From Adineta steineri (Eukaryota > Rotifera > Eurotatoria > Adinetida > Adinetidae): a DNA stretch of 64,000 bases. The notes beneath the pieces were generated by a model. It ran no database searches. It had not been told where the DNA came from and saw nothing but the letters and a program-made list of their open reading frames with translations. The stretch lies in assembly GCA_905250115.1 (NCBI GenBank), contig CAJNOI010000175.1, forward strand, positions 66,050-130,049. Reading direction: 5' to 3'. Position numbers and translations under genes: made by a program. Positions 11,002-22,302 of this stretch are shown here, in pieces (within the stretch, counting starts at the first letter, position 1; each line of letters opens with the position of its first letter).

Positions 11002-12709
11002 ATGCCTTGTCCTTATGCTCAATTAATCGTCGATGATACAAAACACATTAACGACAGCAGTGACAGTGATACTAGCATTGTGGATGAGGTACTGATCACA
11101 AAAACAGCGGTGAATGGTACTGGCAACCACCATCAATCGATCAATGAACCATTGAATTACGCGACATACTTGCGTACAGATTTATTGCTGTCTGCATTGA
11201 AGTGTCTCAGTCATACGGATCCTTTGGATAACAACAGTCCACCTGTTCATGATGAACATTTTTTCATCTTGATCCATCAAGGTAATTTGAAATAAAGGGT
11301 CTTTATTCGATGAATATTTTTTTTTAGTTTTTGAACTATGGTTCAAACAAATTTTGTTTGAAATCGATTCGATCCGACACATCTTCACCAAGAGTGATAA
11401 TGTTATACCGTCTCTATTCAACATTAACTTACGATTAAAACGATCAGTTAAAATTTTGAATATATTAGTCGATCAATTTGAATTGCTAGATTCGATGACA
11501 CCCATAGAATTTCTCGAATTTCGTGGTTATCTCAGTGCAGGCAGTGGATTTCAAAGTCTCCAGTTTCGTATTATTGAAATGAAACTCGGTTTGACCGACC
11601 GATTCCGAAGTTCCTTCAAAACGAAATATTTCACTGGGACAATGTTTAAAGGTGAACAAAATGTCGAATTAGAACAAGCTATAAACGAAGAATCATTATT
11701 GATTCAAATCGAGGTAATTTCTAAGATCATCGTTCTAATAGATGACGTTCTTCATTCTATATTATTTAGAGATGGTTGGAAACCATTTATGATAATACAT
11801 CGTTCGATTTTCTTACCGTATTCACATCGTCTGTAGAACATTTTATCGAGCACGGAAAGAAGCAAAAAATCATGGTAAGTAATCATTAACAGTTAGATCG
11901 AATCTTTGTTTTTTTTTATGTTGGTAGAATGGTGTTGCTATCGAAACCGCTGAAAGAGATGTGGAGACGTCGAAACGACTATTTGCAAGTATGATCGACT
12001 CAAGTGAATATCAAAAACTACTGAATAATAACGAACGTCGAATTAGTCATAAGGCGATGTTAACCGCACTAATGATTTCACTCTACCATCAACAACCTTG
12101 CTTTCAACAGGCTTATCAAATGCTCGGCTTACTCATGGATGTCGATGCTCTGATGGCGAGCTGGCGTTGTATGTATAACAATTTTGTATATATTGAAAAC
12201 TAACCACATTTATATATCATCAATAGATAAACATATGCTTTTGGTTCAACGTCAAATTGGTCGTAAACCAGGCACAGGAGGCACTGGTGGTTTCTCTTAT
12301 TTGCAGCAAACTATCACGTAAGCACGACAATTATTTGATAAGAGTTACTAATTAAGAAGCAAGACAAACAAATAAATTTTTCATAGGATATTATCTCGTA
12401 TTGTCTTTTTTTCTCTACTATAGTGAAAAATATCAAGTGTTCGCCGACTTATTTAATGTTTCGTCATATTTAATTCCTCAAAGATTCTTACCGAAATTTA
12501 TTGATAAGTCTATCCAGTCGGCTCAATCGTTATCTTCGATTGCACTTCAGCCTCATCGAGAAGTGCCGGTTGTTTATCATCATCAAACATCTACGATACG
12601 AGATCAATCTCTGCAAAACTCAATTCATTATAATCAAATTCTTTTCTTCTTGTGTCTGTTCGTGACGGGATGGATATTCGCTACCTTCACCAATCCTTTT
12701 CTATCTTGA
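11002..12709 (+). CDS. TDO2: Tryptophan 2,3-dioxygenase with C-terminal hydrophobic tail
   Basis: Six exons (11002-11281, 11328-11713, 11770-11874, 11928-12168, 12227-12317, 12424-12709) join in frame to 462 residues. The enzyme is the heme dioxygenase that opens the indole ring of L-tryptophan to N-formylkynurenine, the first step of the kynurenine pathway. Diagnostic motifs are HDEHFFILIHQVFELWFKQ (substrate-pocket Phe and His), SAGSGFQSLQFR, the splice-restored WRYKHMLLVQRQIG with the presumed heme-ligand His, GTGGTGGFSYLQ and DLFNVSSYLIP. The family is usually about 380-410 residues. Here about 60 extra residues follow the conserved end and finish in a hydrophobic segment, ILFFLCLFVTGWIFATF, a possible tail anchor not expected in this soluble tetramer. 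Introns are 46-106 bp. The start Met precedes an acidic, divergent N-terminus, as is usual. Confidence 0.93.
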
Positions 12710-14006
12710 TAACTAGATGTAATTTTTTCTTTTCATAGGTGTCATTATACTATCTCAGAATTCTCAACCATAATAATCTGATCATTTTTATTTCTTTTAT
12801 TCTGTATTCTGCATTTGTTTGATAATAACTTCTCATTTATTCAAAAATAATAAATAATACTGAATTATATTGATTAACAGTCGTGACTCATTGACGATAA
12901 TATGAAAAATGAAGATAGACAGGGCGTGGGGAGGATGTGAGCGTAAGTGTCATTGATGAATTAAGACAACACCCACACCCACCCTCAAGCTTCAATAGAA
13001 TGAAGAAAAGAAAAATGAGTTAATATACAATACTCAAATTAAAGTACAATAATATTATTTAAGAATTCATATATTGTTTGAGAAAATAAAAAATTATAAA
13101 TATTCGTTTTTTTATTATTCATATTTTTCTATTAATAATAAATAAATTAAAATTAAATATTCATTCTTTTAAAATATAGAGTAATTTGTATAATAACTGA
13201 AAAAATAAATCTAATTAATTCATCTATAATGATCAATGCTAAAATGCTATCCTAAACATTGATTTCCTCTTCTACCTTCTTCTATAATTTATGTAGATTT
13301 ATCATTAGATCAAAAATTATGTTTAGATATTTTTTAAACTTGTCGATTTTTTAAAGAAAAGAAGTGTTTTTGGAAAATGAGGAAAAATAGATCTGTTGAT
13401 TTTGTTTAGATATTTATAGTGAAATACCCATAGTGAAGATTTGGATTGAATCTTTATTTTCAACTTCACAGTAAAAACGTTTTTTTGATAAAAGGACTAC
13501 TATAAGCTTGAGATTCTATACAAATATCTATAGAGTAACTAGCTTTTTTCTCCTTCTCGTAGAGAAGAGTCCAGCAGAAATAAATTGTTTTGCTTGCTTG
13601 TTGTGTCCTCAGGGTCAAAAAAACATCGAAGACCAGTTTTTCGGAAAAGATATTTCTAGAGGTTTTTCGATACGGGGACTTCGAATCTGAGGTCTACTGG
13701 GTGACCATAATGAAGGGGTAGGGCAAAGAGGGTGCATAGATAAAAAAAAATACCGAAAACCTATTTTCCACGGTTGTCAATTGTTTTTCCAGTCAATGTG
13801 AAGACGATGCATTTCTACGAGAAAGAGCTAAGCGAGTTCTCGGGCGAGCGTTACTTGTTTTCTAGATTGATTTAATCAAAGAGTTTTAGAAATTTCTAAC
13901 AAACATTTATCTTCTCTTATTAAAATTTACATTTAATGAAAATTAAAATTAAAAAAAAACAATAAAATTAAAATAATTTATCTAATTTAATTGATAGAAT
14001 CATTAT
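12710..14006. other. Intergenic between convergent genes
   Basis: It contains one telomere-like hairpin (12922-12990) and a slightly GC-richer patch near 13560-13870 whose 60-residue ORF (13508-13690) has no recognisable domain. That patch may be a transposon relic, but I found no termini. Confidence 0.45.
12922..12990. repeat. Telomere-like hairpin repeat copy
   Basis: The left arm GGCGTGGGGAGGATGTGA and the right arm ACACCCACACCCACCCTCAA are separated by about 30 bases. It lies about 210 bp past the stop codon of the tryptophan dioxygenase gene. Confidence 0.65.
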
Positions 14007-17000
14007 TTATAAATTTGTTAATGTTCGTTTATCTTTACTATCGAGTGTATTTATATTAACTAATGATTGTTCAATAGAATTTTGATTGATTCGAATATTA
14101 TCATGAATTATTCGATTTGAATCCTAATAAAGAGGAAAACAAAAATCAAGAATTATTTATATAAATAAATTACTTCAAGTTTTTTCATAAGTACAGCAAC
14201 AACAACATTGAGAAGAACAAATTGAGCCATAAGAATAAAAATAACAAAATAAATCGGTGAAATAATTGTTACAAAATTATATTTATTAGTATAAGATAAA
14301 TCATCTTGACGTAGAGTATCCTATAAAAATAATACATTCTTTTTTGTTTCCTTTTAAATTATTTATTTTACTTTCATAATACTATTCCAATTATCACCTG
14401 TTGCAATACGAAATAATGTTAATAGAGCCATGCCAAAATTTTGAAAATTTGCATGTTTATCAATAGCACTACATAATTGTTCTTCATTACATTCTAATCT
14501 ACCAAATAATTCAACTCCAAGTGTAGCAAAAATAAAAAAAAGAAGAAAAAATAAAAAACCCTAATTGAAAAAAATAATTTTTTTTAAAAACAAAAAAAAA
14601 TATCAAATAATTTTATTTACTAAATTTCCAATTTGTGGAAGAGTTTCAATAATAGTATCTAATAGAGCTTGAATACCTTTGGCAATTTTTAATAATTTAA
14701 GTACTAAAATAACAATAAAATCTTCTTATTTAATAGATTATTTTTTAAATTTGTTTACTTCGTGTAATTCTTAATACTCTCATAATACGAATTAATGTTG
14801 GATTTATTGGAATAATATGTTTATTTTTCATTTTTTCCATTACAATACTACCTATTGATAAAATTACAATAAAGAAATCTAATTGATTCCATCTTAAAAC
14901 AAAAATAAAACAAAAAAATATATTTCAAAATTAGCTGTTTTTTTTCTTACTTATCTTTAAAATAACGTGATGGTCCAAATGCGATTATTTTCCATAGAAA
15001 TTCAATTAAAAAAATAACTGTAAAAATATAATTACAACATTCAAGAAATTCCGCCAATGCCTAAAAATAAAATTTTTACTCTACTAAAACAATATTATTG
15101 ACACCTTCAAGATGCTTTTATTATAATACATATTATTCTTGCATACGGTGAGAATTAATGACGAAAAATCTCACTTAGAATGGATGAAAATATCTAAGTA
15201 ATCTCTTTGGGGTGGCAGGACGCACAAGGACATTTGATTTACAGAGCTAAAATGGATGGTTGGACGATAGGCACGTCTACAGAAATTTTTTTCGGGGGCG
15301 GGGTGATTGACGACTTTGCGGAAAAGTCCATCATAGGAAAAGGTTGTTCCAAATTGTTCGGCCCGTACTCCCCTCCAGGTATTTCAATTTTTTTAGGAGG
15401 TGGGGGGGTTCGATTTCATCTCTGCCGACGTCCCTGTTGAATGAAAAGGTCCTGTGGTTGGTCGACGCTGAACCCTGCCTATGCCACTATTCGTATGAAG
15501 TGCAACTGAACAAAACTTTATCTAGTTTTTAATTATTTTCTGTTTAAATCAAAAGATTTGTCAAATTCTATAAATAAAAATTTATTAAATAATGTCTTAC
15601 TGGTGGCATCGAATAATACTCAAGTGACATTGTAATAATATTAAGAATAATAATAATAGCAATAAATAAATCAAAATATTTGTTAATAAATAAATCATGT
15701 AAATTTTTGCGAACTGTTGAAAAATTTGCATAATATGGTAAATCATCTTTAAGATGTTGTTGATGTTCAAGTTTTTTTTCACGTTTTAATTTATTTCGAG
15801 CATCTTCTTCAATTTCTTGTTGAGCTCGACAATTATGAAAATTTTTAACAACAACACCAACAAACATGTTAAGAACAAAAAAACTTACAATTAAAATAAA
15901 TGATAGGAAATAAATTAATTTAGCTTCACTATAATTTTTTATTGGTTGTTTATCAACATCAACAGCATCAATACCATTATACATTATTTGTACCCAACCA
16001 TCTTTTGATGATAATACAAATAATGTTAATAAAGCCTAAGTAAAAATAAATTATTTTAATAATAAATATATTATTCTTATTTTTAATAATATGACTTGGC
16101 CTAAATTATCAAAATTATATTGTTGATTTTGCCATTGATGATCAGGCATAGCTTCACATTCTTCTTTTGTTATTACATTGTGAGCAAGAGGTCCTTCACA
16201 ATAGTAGAATTTACCTTTGAAAAGCTAAAAAAGAGTAATTATACAAGTATATAAATAGATCGATTATTCTATATCAGTACAAAAATCAGCGACTTCTCAT
16301 ATTGAATTTAGGAATTTTATAAACGATCCAATATGTATCGGAATTAGTTAAATTCTTAGTATTAGATGGAAACCGATAAAAGACGTTTTTGCTGTTTGTA
16401 AATGAAATTAAGTGTGTTCAATCCAATTTCGCAATCATGCGAAGTACCATAGGATTGTTATAAAAAATGATATACAGATGATATTATTTAGTTTAAAAAT
16501 TCGAAAAGAAAATACAAATAATGCTTGTTTATTTCTCTTTTATCTATCCGGAAGAGATTCGTATTCGAGTTTCTTTTTTTTAATTAAATCTAATGTATTT
16601 AATGAAAAATTCAACCATCTCAGACTCGAATTTACTTATAAAGTTTTATTGAATAATTTTAAGTATAAGTCATATTTTAATGTTTTATTTTAAATATCAA
16701 TACCAATTTTTCTCATTTACCTGAACGCCGAGAATACCAAAAATAACAAAGAATACACAACAAATAATAACAATATGACCGATGGGTTTCAATGATGAAA
16801 GTAAAGTTTGAACGACAAGTTTAAGACCAGGTGCACGATTGATAACTAAAACAATATCATAAAATAATTTATGAAAAGAGTAGAAAATATTTTTCTAACC
16901 TCTGAGTGGTCGTAATGTTCGTAATAAACGAAAAACTCTCAACATCCCTAGAATATTCGATGTTGTATCCATTTCTGTTGATGACGTCATACTACCTCTA

Positions 17001-20000
17001 TTCATTACAGTGAAATCAACAATTGAAGTAATTACAAGAAGTCCATCTATAACATTCCATCCTGTATGTAAATATGTATCTCGTCCAACAATAAGTCCAC
17101 TTGCAATTACTTTAATCATCATTTCAACAATAAAAATTATTGCAAATATATAATTACTATAGTTCAAAAATTTTCGTTCCTATATAGGAAAATCAATATT
17201 TATTTAATTTTAATTTGAAAATCAACAATAAAATTATTACATACATAGCTTGTAGGAGAAATTGATGGACGTTCCATAGCAAGTGTTATACAATTAATAG
17301 TAATAAGAAAAAGAATAAAATAATCAAATGTTTTTTGTTTAATTAATCGTTGACATCTTTCACGTAATCTAACACGAAAAATACAAAGAAAATGATCATT
17401 AAACAATAATATAATCAACCTCTCCGAAAAATTTAGTTTCTAATTTCCTAAATAGTTTATTCATCTTTAACGCTATTCGATTTCGGTTGTATATTAAATC
17501 TCTTTCAAGTATTCTAGATGAGTGAAAAACTAAGCACTTTAGAATCAGGGACGTCCGCAGAGAGGGGAATGGGGGGATTAATCCCCCCCCCCGAAAAAAA
17601 ATTCTGCGGACGTGCTTGTAAAGAATTGTTCACTCCACAAAATTATCAAACTTTAGCGTCTTTCCTCAGGAATCTATGGAAGTCTCAAATATCTATTTGT
17701 TCACCACTCACGTCAATTTTTCAGAATCAAAATTGAATTAACTATTTAGAAAATAAGAAACTCAATTTTAAGATTGAATAGATTTTATTGCTTAATCACT
17801 CCTCTCGTTTTTTCTTCTAGTTGAATTATTCTTACAACAAAATTTTACCTATTTGAAGGAGAAAATAGATACAATGAATAATTTTCTCGTTTCTTTAAAT
17901 ATTTAAGTATTCGTTGTTCATAAAAACGATTCAAACATGATTGAGTGACCTAAAAGAAAATAGTAGTTTTTATTTTAATAAATTAATCCTATCTGATTAG
18001 TAGATTTATTATCCGGCAAACAAAATGCTTTTTTTTGTTACTCGATTTAATATTATTAATTCGAATGTGAGTAGATTCAATACTTTTCTTTTCTATTATT
18101 AATAGATAAACAATTTTTCAATGAAATAAAATAAATTCATAGAGAAAATAATAATAAATGAAATTTTTTTTTCTAAAATTATCTATTTACTTTTAATTCT
18201 ATTTGTGTATTATCTTGCATTGATACATTTAATTCCATATCATTTTGATTATTTTCTTGTTCCCTTGCTGTTCGATTATTATTCGTCGAATAATATAATG
18301 AATTATCGATTGTTGATCGACGTTTAAAATGTGAATTTAAACTTATATTCGATTCTTGTTCATTCAAATTCTTTGTTAATGAAAATAATTCATCAGACTT
18401 TGTACGACGTAAAATATCTGCTGATATATTTTGTTGTCGATCATTATCAGATGTAGTATTTGTTAATTCATTGATATTCTCAGACGATTGAATATTACCT
18501 GTCAGAATTGCATGTGTCTGAAAAAAAAATATTTTTTAATAAAATTCGAAATTTTTATGTCTTACTGTAAACGCATTATTTGATTTATTCAATGTTTCAG
18601 TACTACTTATTTTTGTACTATTATCTTTCTTAATAAAATTAAATAATAATAATAAAATATTTCAAAAAAAAAAATCATATATTCATTTACTTCGTCAGAA
18701 AAACCTTCAACAACAATCGCAATAAGTAAATTGATTAATATATAATTACCAAATATCATAAGTGCAATAAAATATAATACCGACCATCGTGTTGTCTTTT
18801 TCATTCCATTATAAAGTACTTCATTCCAATCTTCTTGTGTTAATATCTATAAAAATTCGAATTATTCAAATAAAAGATATAAATAAGAAATACCTGAAAT
18901 ACAGTTATTAATGCTGAACGAAGTGAATCAAAATTTGCTCTTTCTTGAATACATGTTAAATCTTTTAAATCAGTAGAATTTATCAATAAATTCCATTCCG
19001 AACATGTACAACAACGACATTTCATATTGAATTGTTCATGAGATGTTTTATTAAATGCTTCAAGTGTACAAAATTCACCACCAAATAAATGCATACCAAG
19101 AACACTAGAATAAATTAATAAAATAAACTATATAATAGTAAAACATGTTCATCATATGATTATTTTATAACGGAATTATTTTTATTAGTAGACAGAAATG
19201 AAATGAAATGTAGTGTTAGCATCTGTGTGAGTCACTCGACGCTAATCTAGAGGTTAAGTCGGTCGTTCTAGCCTAACTATATCGATATTCTTCGAGAAGC
19301 TTACCTGAAGATGAATATGAAGAGAATTAATAATAAGAAAAATGTCGCCACATTATCCAATGTTTTAAGCATTACAACCTAAATAAAAAAATATACTTTT
19401 CGGAAAATTGTAATTCATATTTTAATTAACTCCTATCAAATTAAACTCAATGATCTATGACTTATGTTTGAATTACATTGTATATTAACCCATCAAAACA
19501 TTAAACTTACTAATTGTCGTCTTAATATTGGCATAAATCTTACAAGTTTAAGTACACGTAATAATCTAAATGTACGTAAAACAGATAATCCACTATGTTT
19601 CGTTCCATATAATTCAATAAGACTAATAAGAACAATTCCACCGTCAAATGCATTAAATGGATCTTGAATATATTTACAAAAACCTTGAGCAATTATTTTT
19701 AATAACATTTCAATTGTAAATAATATTGTAAATATTAAATTACTATATTCTAAAACAATCGTAAATATTTGTGGTTGTTTATGATGTTCAATAGCCATTG
19801 AAAGTGTATTTATAATAATAGCTAAGAATATCATACGATCAAAATAGTTATGATTAACACAATGCGAAATTAATTTTTGAATAATTTGAAAATATTTACA
19901 ACAGCAATAAGTTTTACATTTTCGACAAAATTTTGATTGTTGATCATCGAATGTTGTATCAGTAATATTATTTTCATAATAACAATTACATCTATCATTA

Positions 20001-22302
20001 CTTTCTTGTTGTTCACATTCGAGATTTTGATTTTTTTGTCGATTTTCTTCAATAAGTAAATTATCATTTGTTGTTGAAGTAATTATATCAAGATTAATAT
20101 CACATGTATCAGTACCACTATCAATCGATTTTGATAATGTCATTGGTATTGATTGATAAAATGGACAATTTGGTTGATGTTTTCGATTAATTAACGAAGT
20201 TGATGCGATAATATTCTCATTCGATGCTAATATATCTTTTGTTATTGTTACTTTTCGTCGATGTTTTTCATCATCCTTCAAAAAAAAAAATAATCATTTT
20301 ATTATACATACAGACTTATAATATATATGAAGGATTTATCAATCTGATTAAGTGTATACTAGAGATATGCGGGACCAGTCTAGGTCCTGGCGATCGGGAC
20401 CAAAAAATTAAACTTTGCCGCGACTGCGATCGGAACCAAATAAAAAAAGGACGGGGGCGTATAAGACTGAGAATCCGCCCATTTTCGAAATTTGCCGTGG
20501 TATCCCGGTCACATAGTTTTTGAACCCAGCTAAATTTACATGGTGAAGCGATCTCTAGTCTTATACGCCTCCCTCCTTTGCCAGGGGCAAATAAACTTGG
20601 CCTCGTATATCTCTAAGCCTGTATACAGTTTATTTTTATGTCATATTTACTTGATTATTTTTCCAGACTATTCTAAATCGTTTATATGTATATTTAAATA
20701 ATTGTTGCAAAATTTCTATTATATTTTTCCAACAAGAATTTTGTTGATCATTAGTTAACATTGTTGTTGAAAGTGAAAAACGTTTTTGTTCAGCTAACAT
20801 TCGTCCTGTTTCACGTTTTTTTGTTTCACTAAATTGTGCAGAAATAGCAACAAGACAAAGATTCATCATAAAAAATGTACCAATAACAATCAGACATACA
20901 AAATAAATCCAAGCATAAAATGAATGAGCATCTTGTATATAATACATTATACTAACCCAATTTTCTAATGTAATTATCTAATTTAATTCAACAAAAAATA
21001 TTAACGAAATAAAATTAGAAGAAAAAAACAAACTTGAAAGATAGCAATCCATGCTAAAGCAATATTATCGAAGCTAATTACTCCAGAATATGGATTTTCA
21101 TTTGAAGTAGCACATACTCGATAATACTGATTCCAATTAATACAACTATTGATTGTTTTATTTATTAATGATGAATTTGATGAATAAAAATCTAGTTCAC
21201 ATGTTATATTATTTTGATGTAATTTTGGAATTTCTGAACATTTTCCCATTCCATTTGATGATGGTAGAGAACAAACGTATGAATCTTGATTCGAAGGAAC
21301 GTAAAAAGGTTGAAAAGAGAAATGACTAAGCAAGAAAAAAAAAATTAAAAATTTTATTATTTTAAATAAACATACTTGAATAATATAAAATTATTTGTAT
21401 CTGTAGTATTTGATTGAAAAAAACAACGATTACGTAATAATCCGTTCCATAATTGTACACCAATAATACCAAAAATAAAAAATACAAAAAAGCAAAGAAA
21501 AAGTACATTGCCAAGCATAGGTAATGTATCAAGTAGAAGCATTACAAGAATACGCATTGATGGTATACGATTAATAGCACGTAATGGACGAAGTACTCGA
21601 ACTGTACGTATCGCTGATAAACTTAAACTATCACCTGGTATTAACAATTCTACTAATCTAAACATAAAAATATTTTATTGATTCGAAAAAAGAAAATAAT
21701 TTAATCATACCCAGTAAGAACAATAAAACAATCAAGTTGATTCCATGATTCAGCTAGATAAGTTCCTTTACCAAATATTCCCATTGCAACCATTTTAATA
21801 GACATTTCAATTATAAAATATGCAAAAATAAAATATTCTATTGCTTGTAATGATATACAACGTGCTGTATCACATTTTTTTGATAAATCGATACCGGTAG
21901 AATGTGCACATGGTTGATACATACCAAGTGTAATACAATTAAGTAAAATAATAAACATTGTTAAATGTTCAAACCATCGCCATGTTAAAAGTTTTAAACA
22001 TTGATAACGTACTAATGTTGTTTGTCGAAGACAATAAAATGATTTTTCAACAAAACCTGGAAATGGTAACTTGGTTTTATCTATTTCATTAAGATTACAT
22101 ATATCTGATAAATTATTTAATGAATTAGGTTTATTAAGAAAATGATCAGTTTCATTTATATGTGAATCATCATTTGAGATATTAATTATTGTTGGTAATG
22201 ATGTATGAGAAATATTTTTATTATCATTCATAGTTGAACAGTAATTATTACTCAATGGTTGAAATAGATTAACAGATAACGACAATCGACATTGATAAAT
22301 AC
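14007..22302 (-). CDS. CACNA1 (CaV3-type): T-type (CaV3) voltage-gated calcium channel alpha-1 subunit, first exon missing
   Basis: Twenty-two exons join in frame to about 1,687 residues: 21711-22302, 21376-21657, 21034-21325, 20651-20977, 19511-20275, 19305-19378, 18894-19104, 18691-18846, 18566-18628, 18191-18517, 17849-17949, 17245-17368, 16900-17179, 16721-16845, 16096-16224, 15601-16035, 14951-15060, 14759-14892, 14621-14703, 14372-14560, 14174-14320, 14007-14123. Four six-span repeats are present with Arg-rich S4 segments (for example [13 protein letters not shown]). Pore motifs TLENW, TQEDW, SKDGW and TGDNW give the EEDD filter that defines T-type calcium channels. [14 protein letters not shown] after IIIS6 and a gating-brake-like segment ([14 protein letters not shown]) after IS6 agree. 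It should carry low-voltage-activated Ca2+ current in the plasma membrane. The first mapped exon opens at a splice acceptor, so the start codon lies upstream, unseen. Only about 40 residues follow IVS6. No ATG start was assigned. Confidence 0.93.
15270..15439. mobile_element. Transposon-like insertion in a CaV3 intron (ACGTCNGCAGA family, copy 1)
   Basis: The insertion sits inside the 540-bp intron 15061-15600. It starts ACGTCTACAGAAATTTTTTT, then a G-rich run, and ends with TCTGCCGACGTCCCTG. Both ends match, in reverse, the palindromic element at 17546-17619. No coding capacity was seen. The overlapping ORFs are low-complexity. Confidence 0.5.
17546..17619. mobile_element. Short palindromic element in a CaV3 intron (copy 2)
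   Basis: Left end CAGGGACGTCCGCAGAG and right end TTCTGCGGACGTGCTTG are inverted repeats around a GGGGGGATTAATCCCCCC core. The flanks TTTAGAAT and TAAAGAAT could be a mutated 8-bp target duplication. It fits a hAT-like MITE, but superfamily assignment is tentative. Confidence 0.5.
20353..20626. mobile_element. MITE in a CaV3 intron with TGTATAC duplication
   Basis: About 260 bp of unusually GC-rich DNA sits in the 375-bp intron 20276-20650. The ends CTAGAGATATGCGGG and, inverted, CTTAGAGATATACGAGG form a short imperfect terminal inverted repeat. Direct repeats TGTATAC flank it at 20353-20359 and 20620-20626, as expected of a target-site duplication. The 99-residue ORF across it is probably meaningless. 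Confidence 0.6.

Noticed and set aside
15207-15532. Two plus-strand ORFs in a CaV3 intron
   Set aside because: They lie in the G-rich transposon-like insertion, are low-complexity, and have no similarity I recognise.
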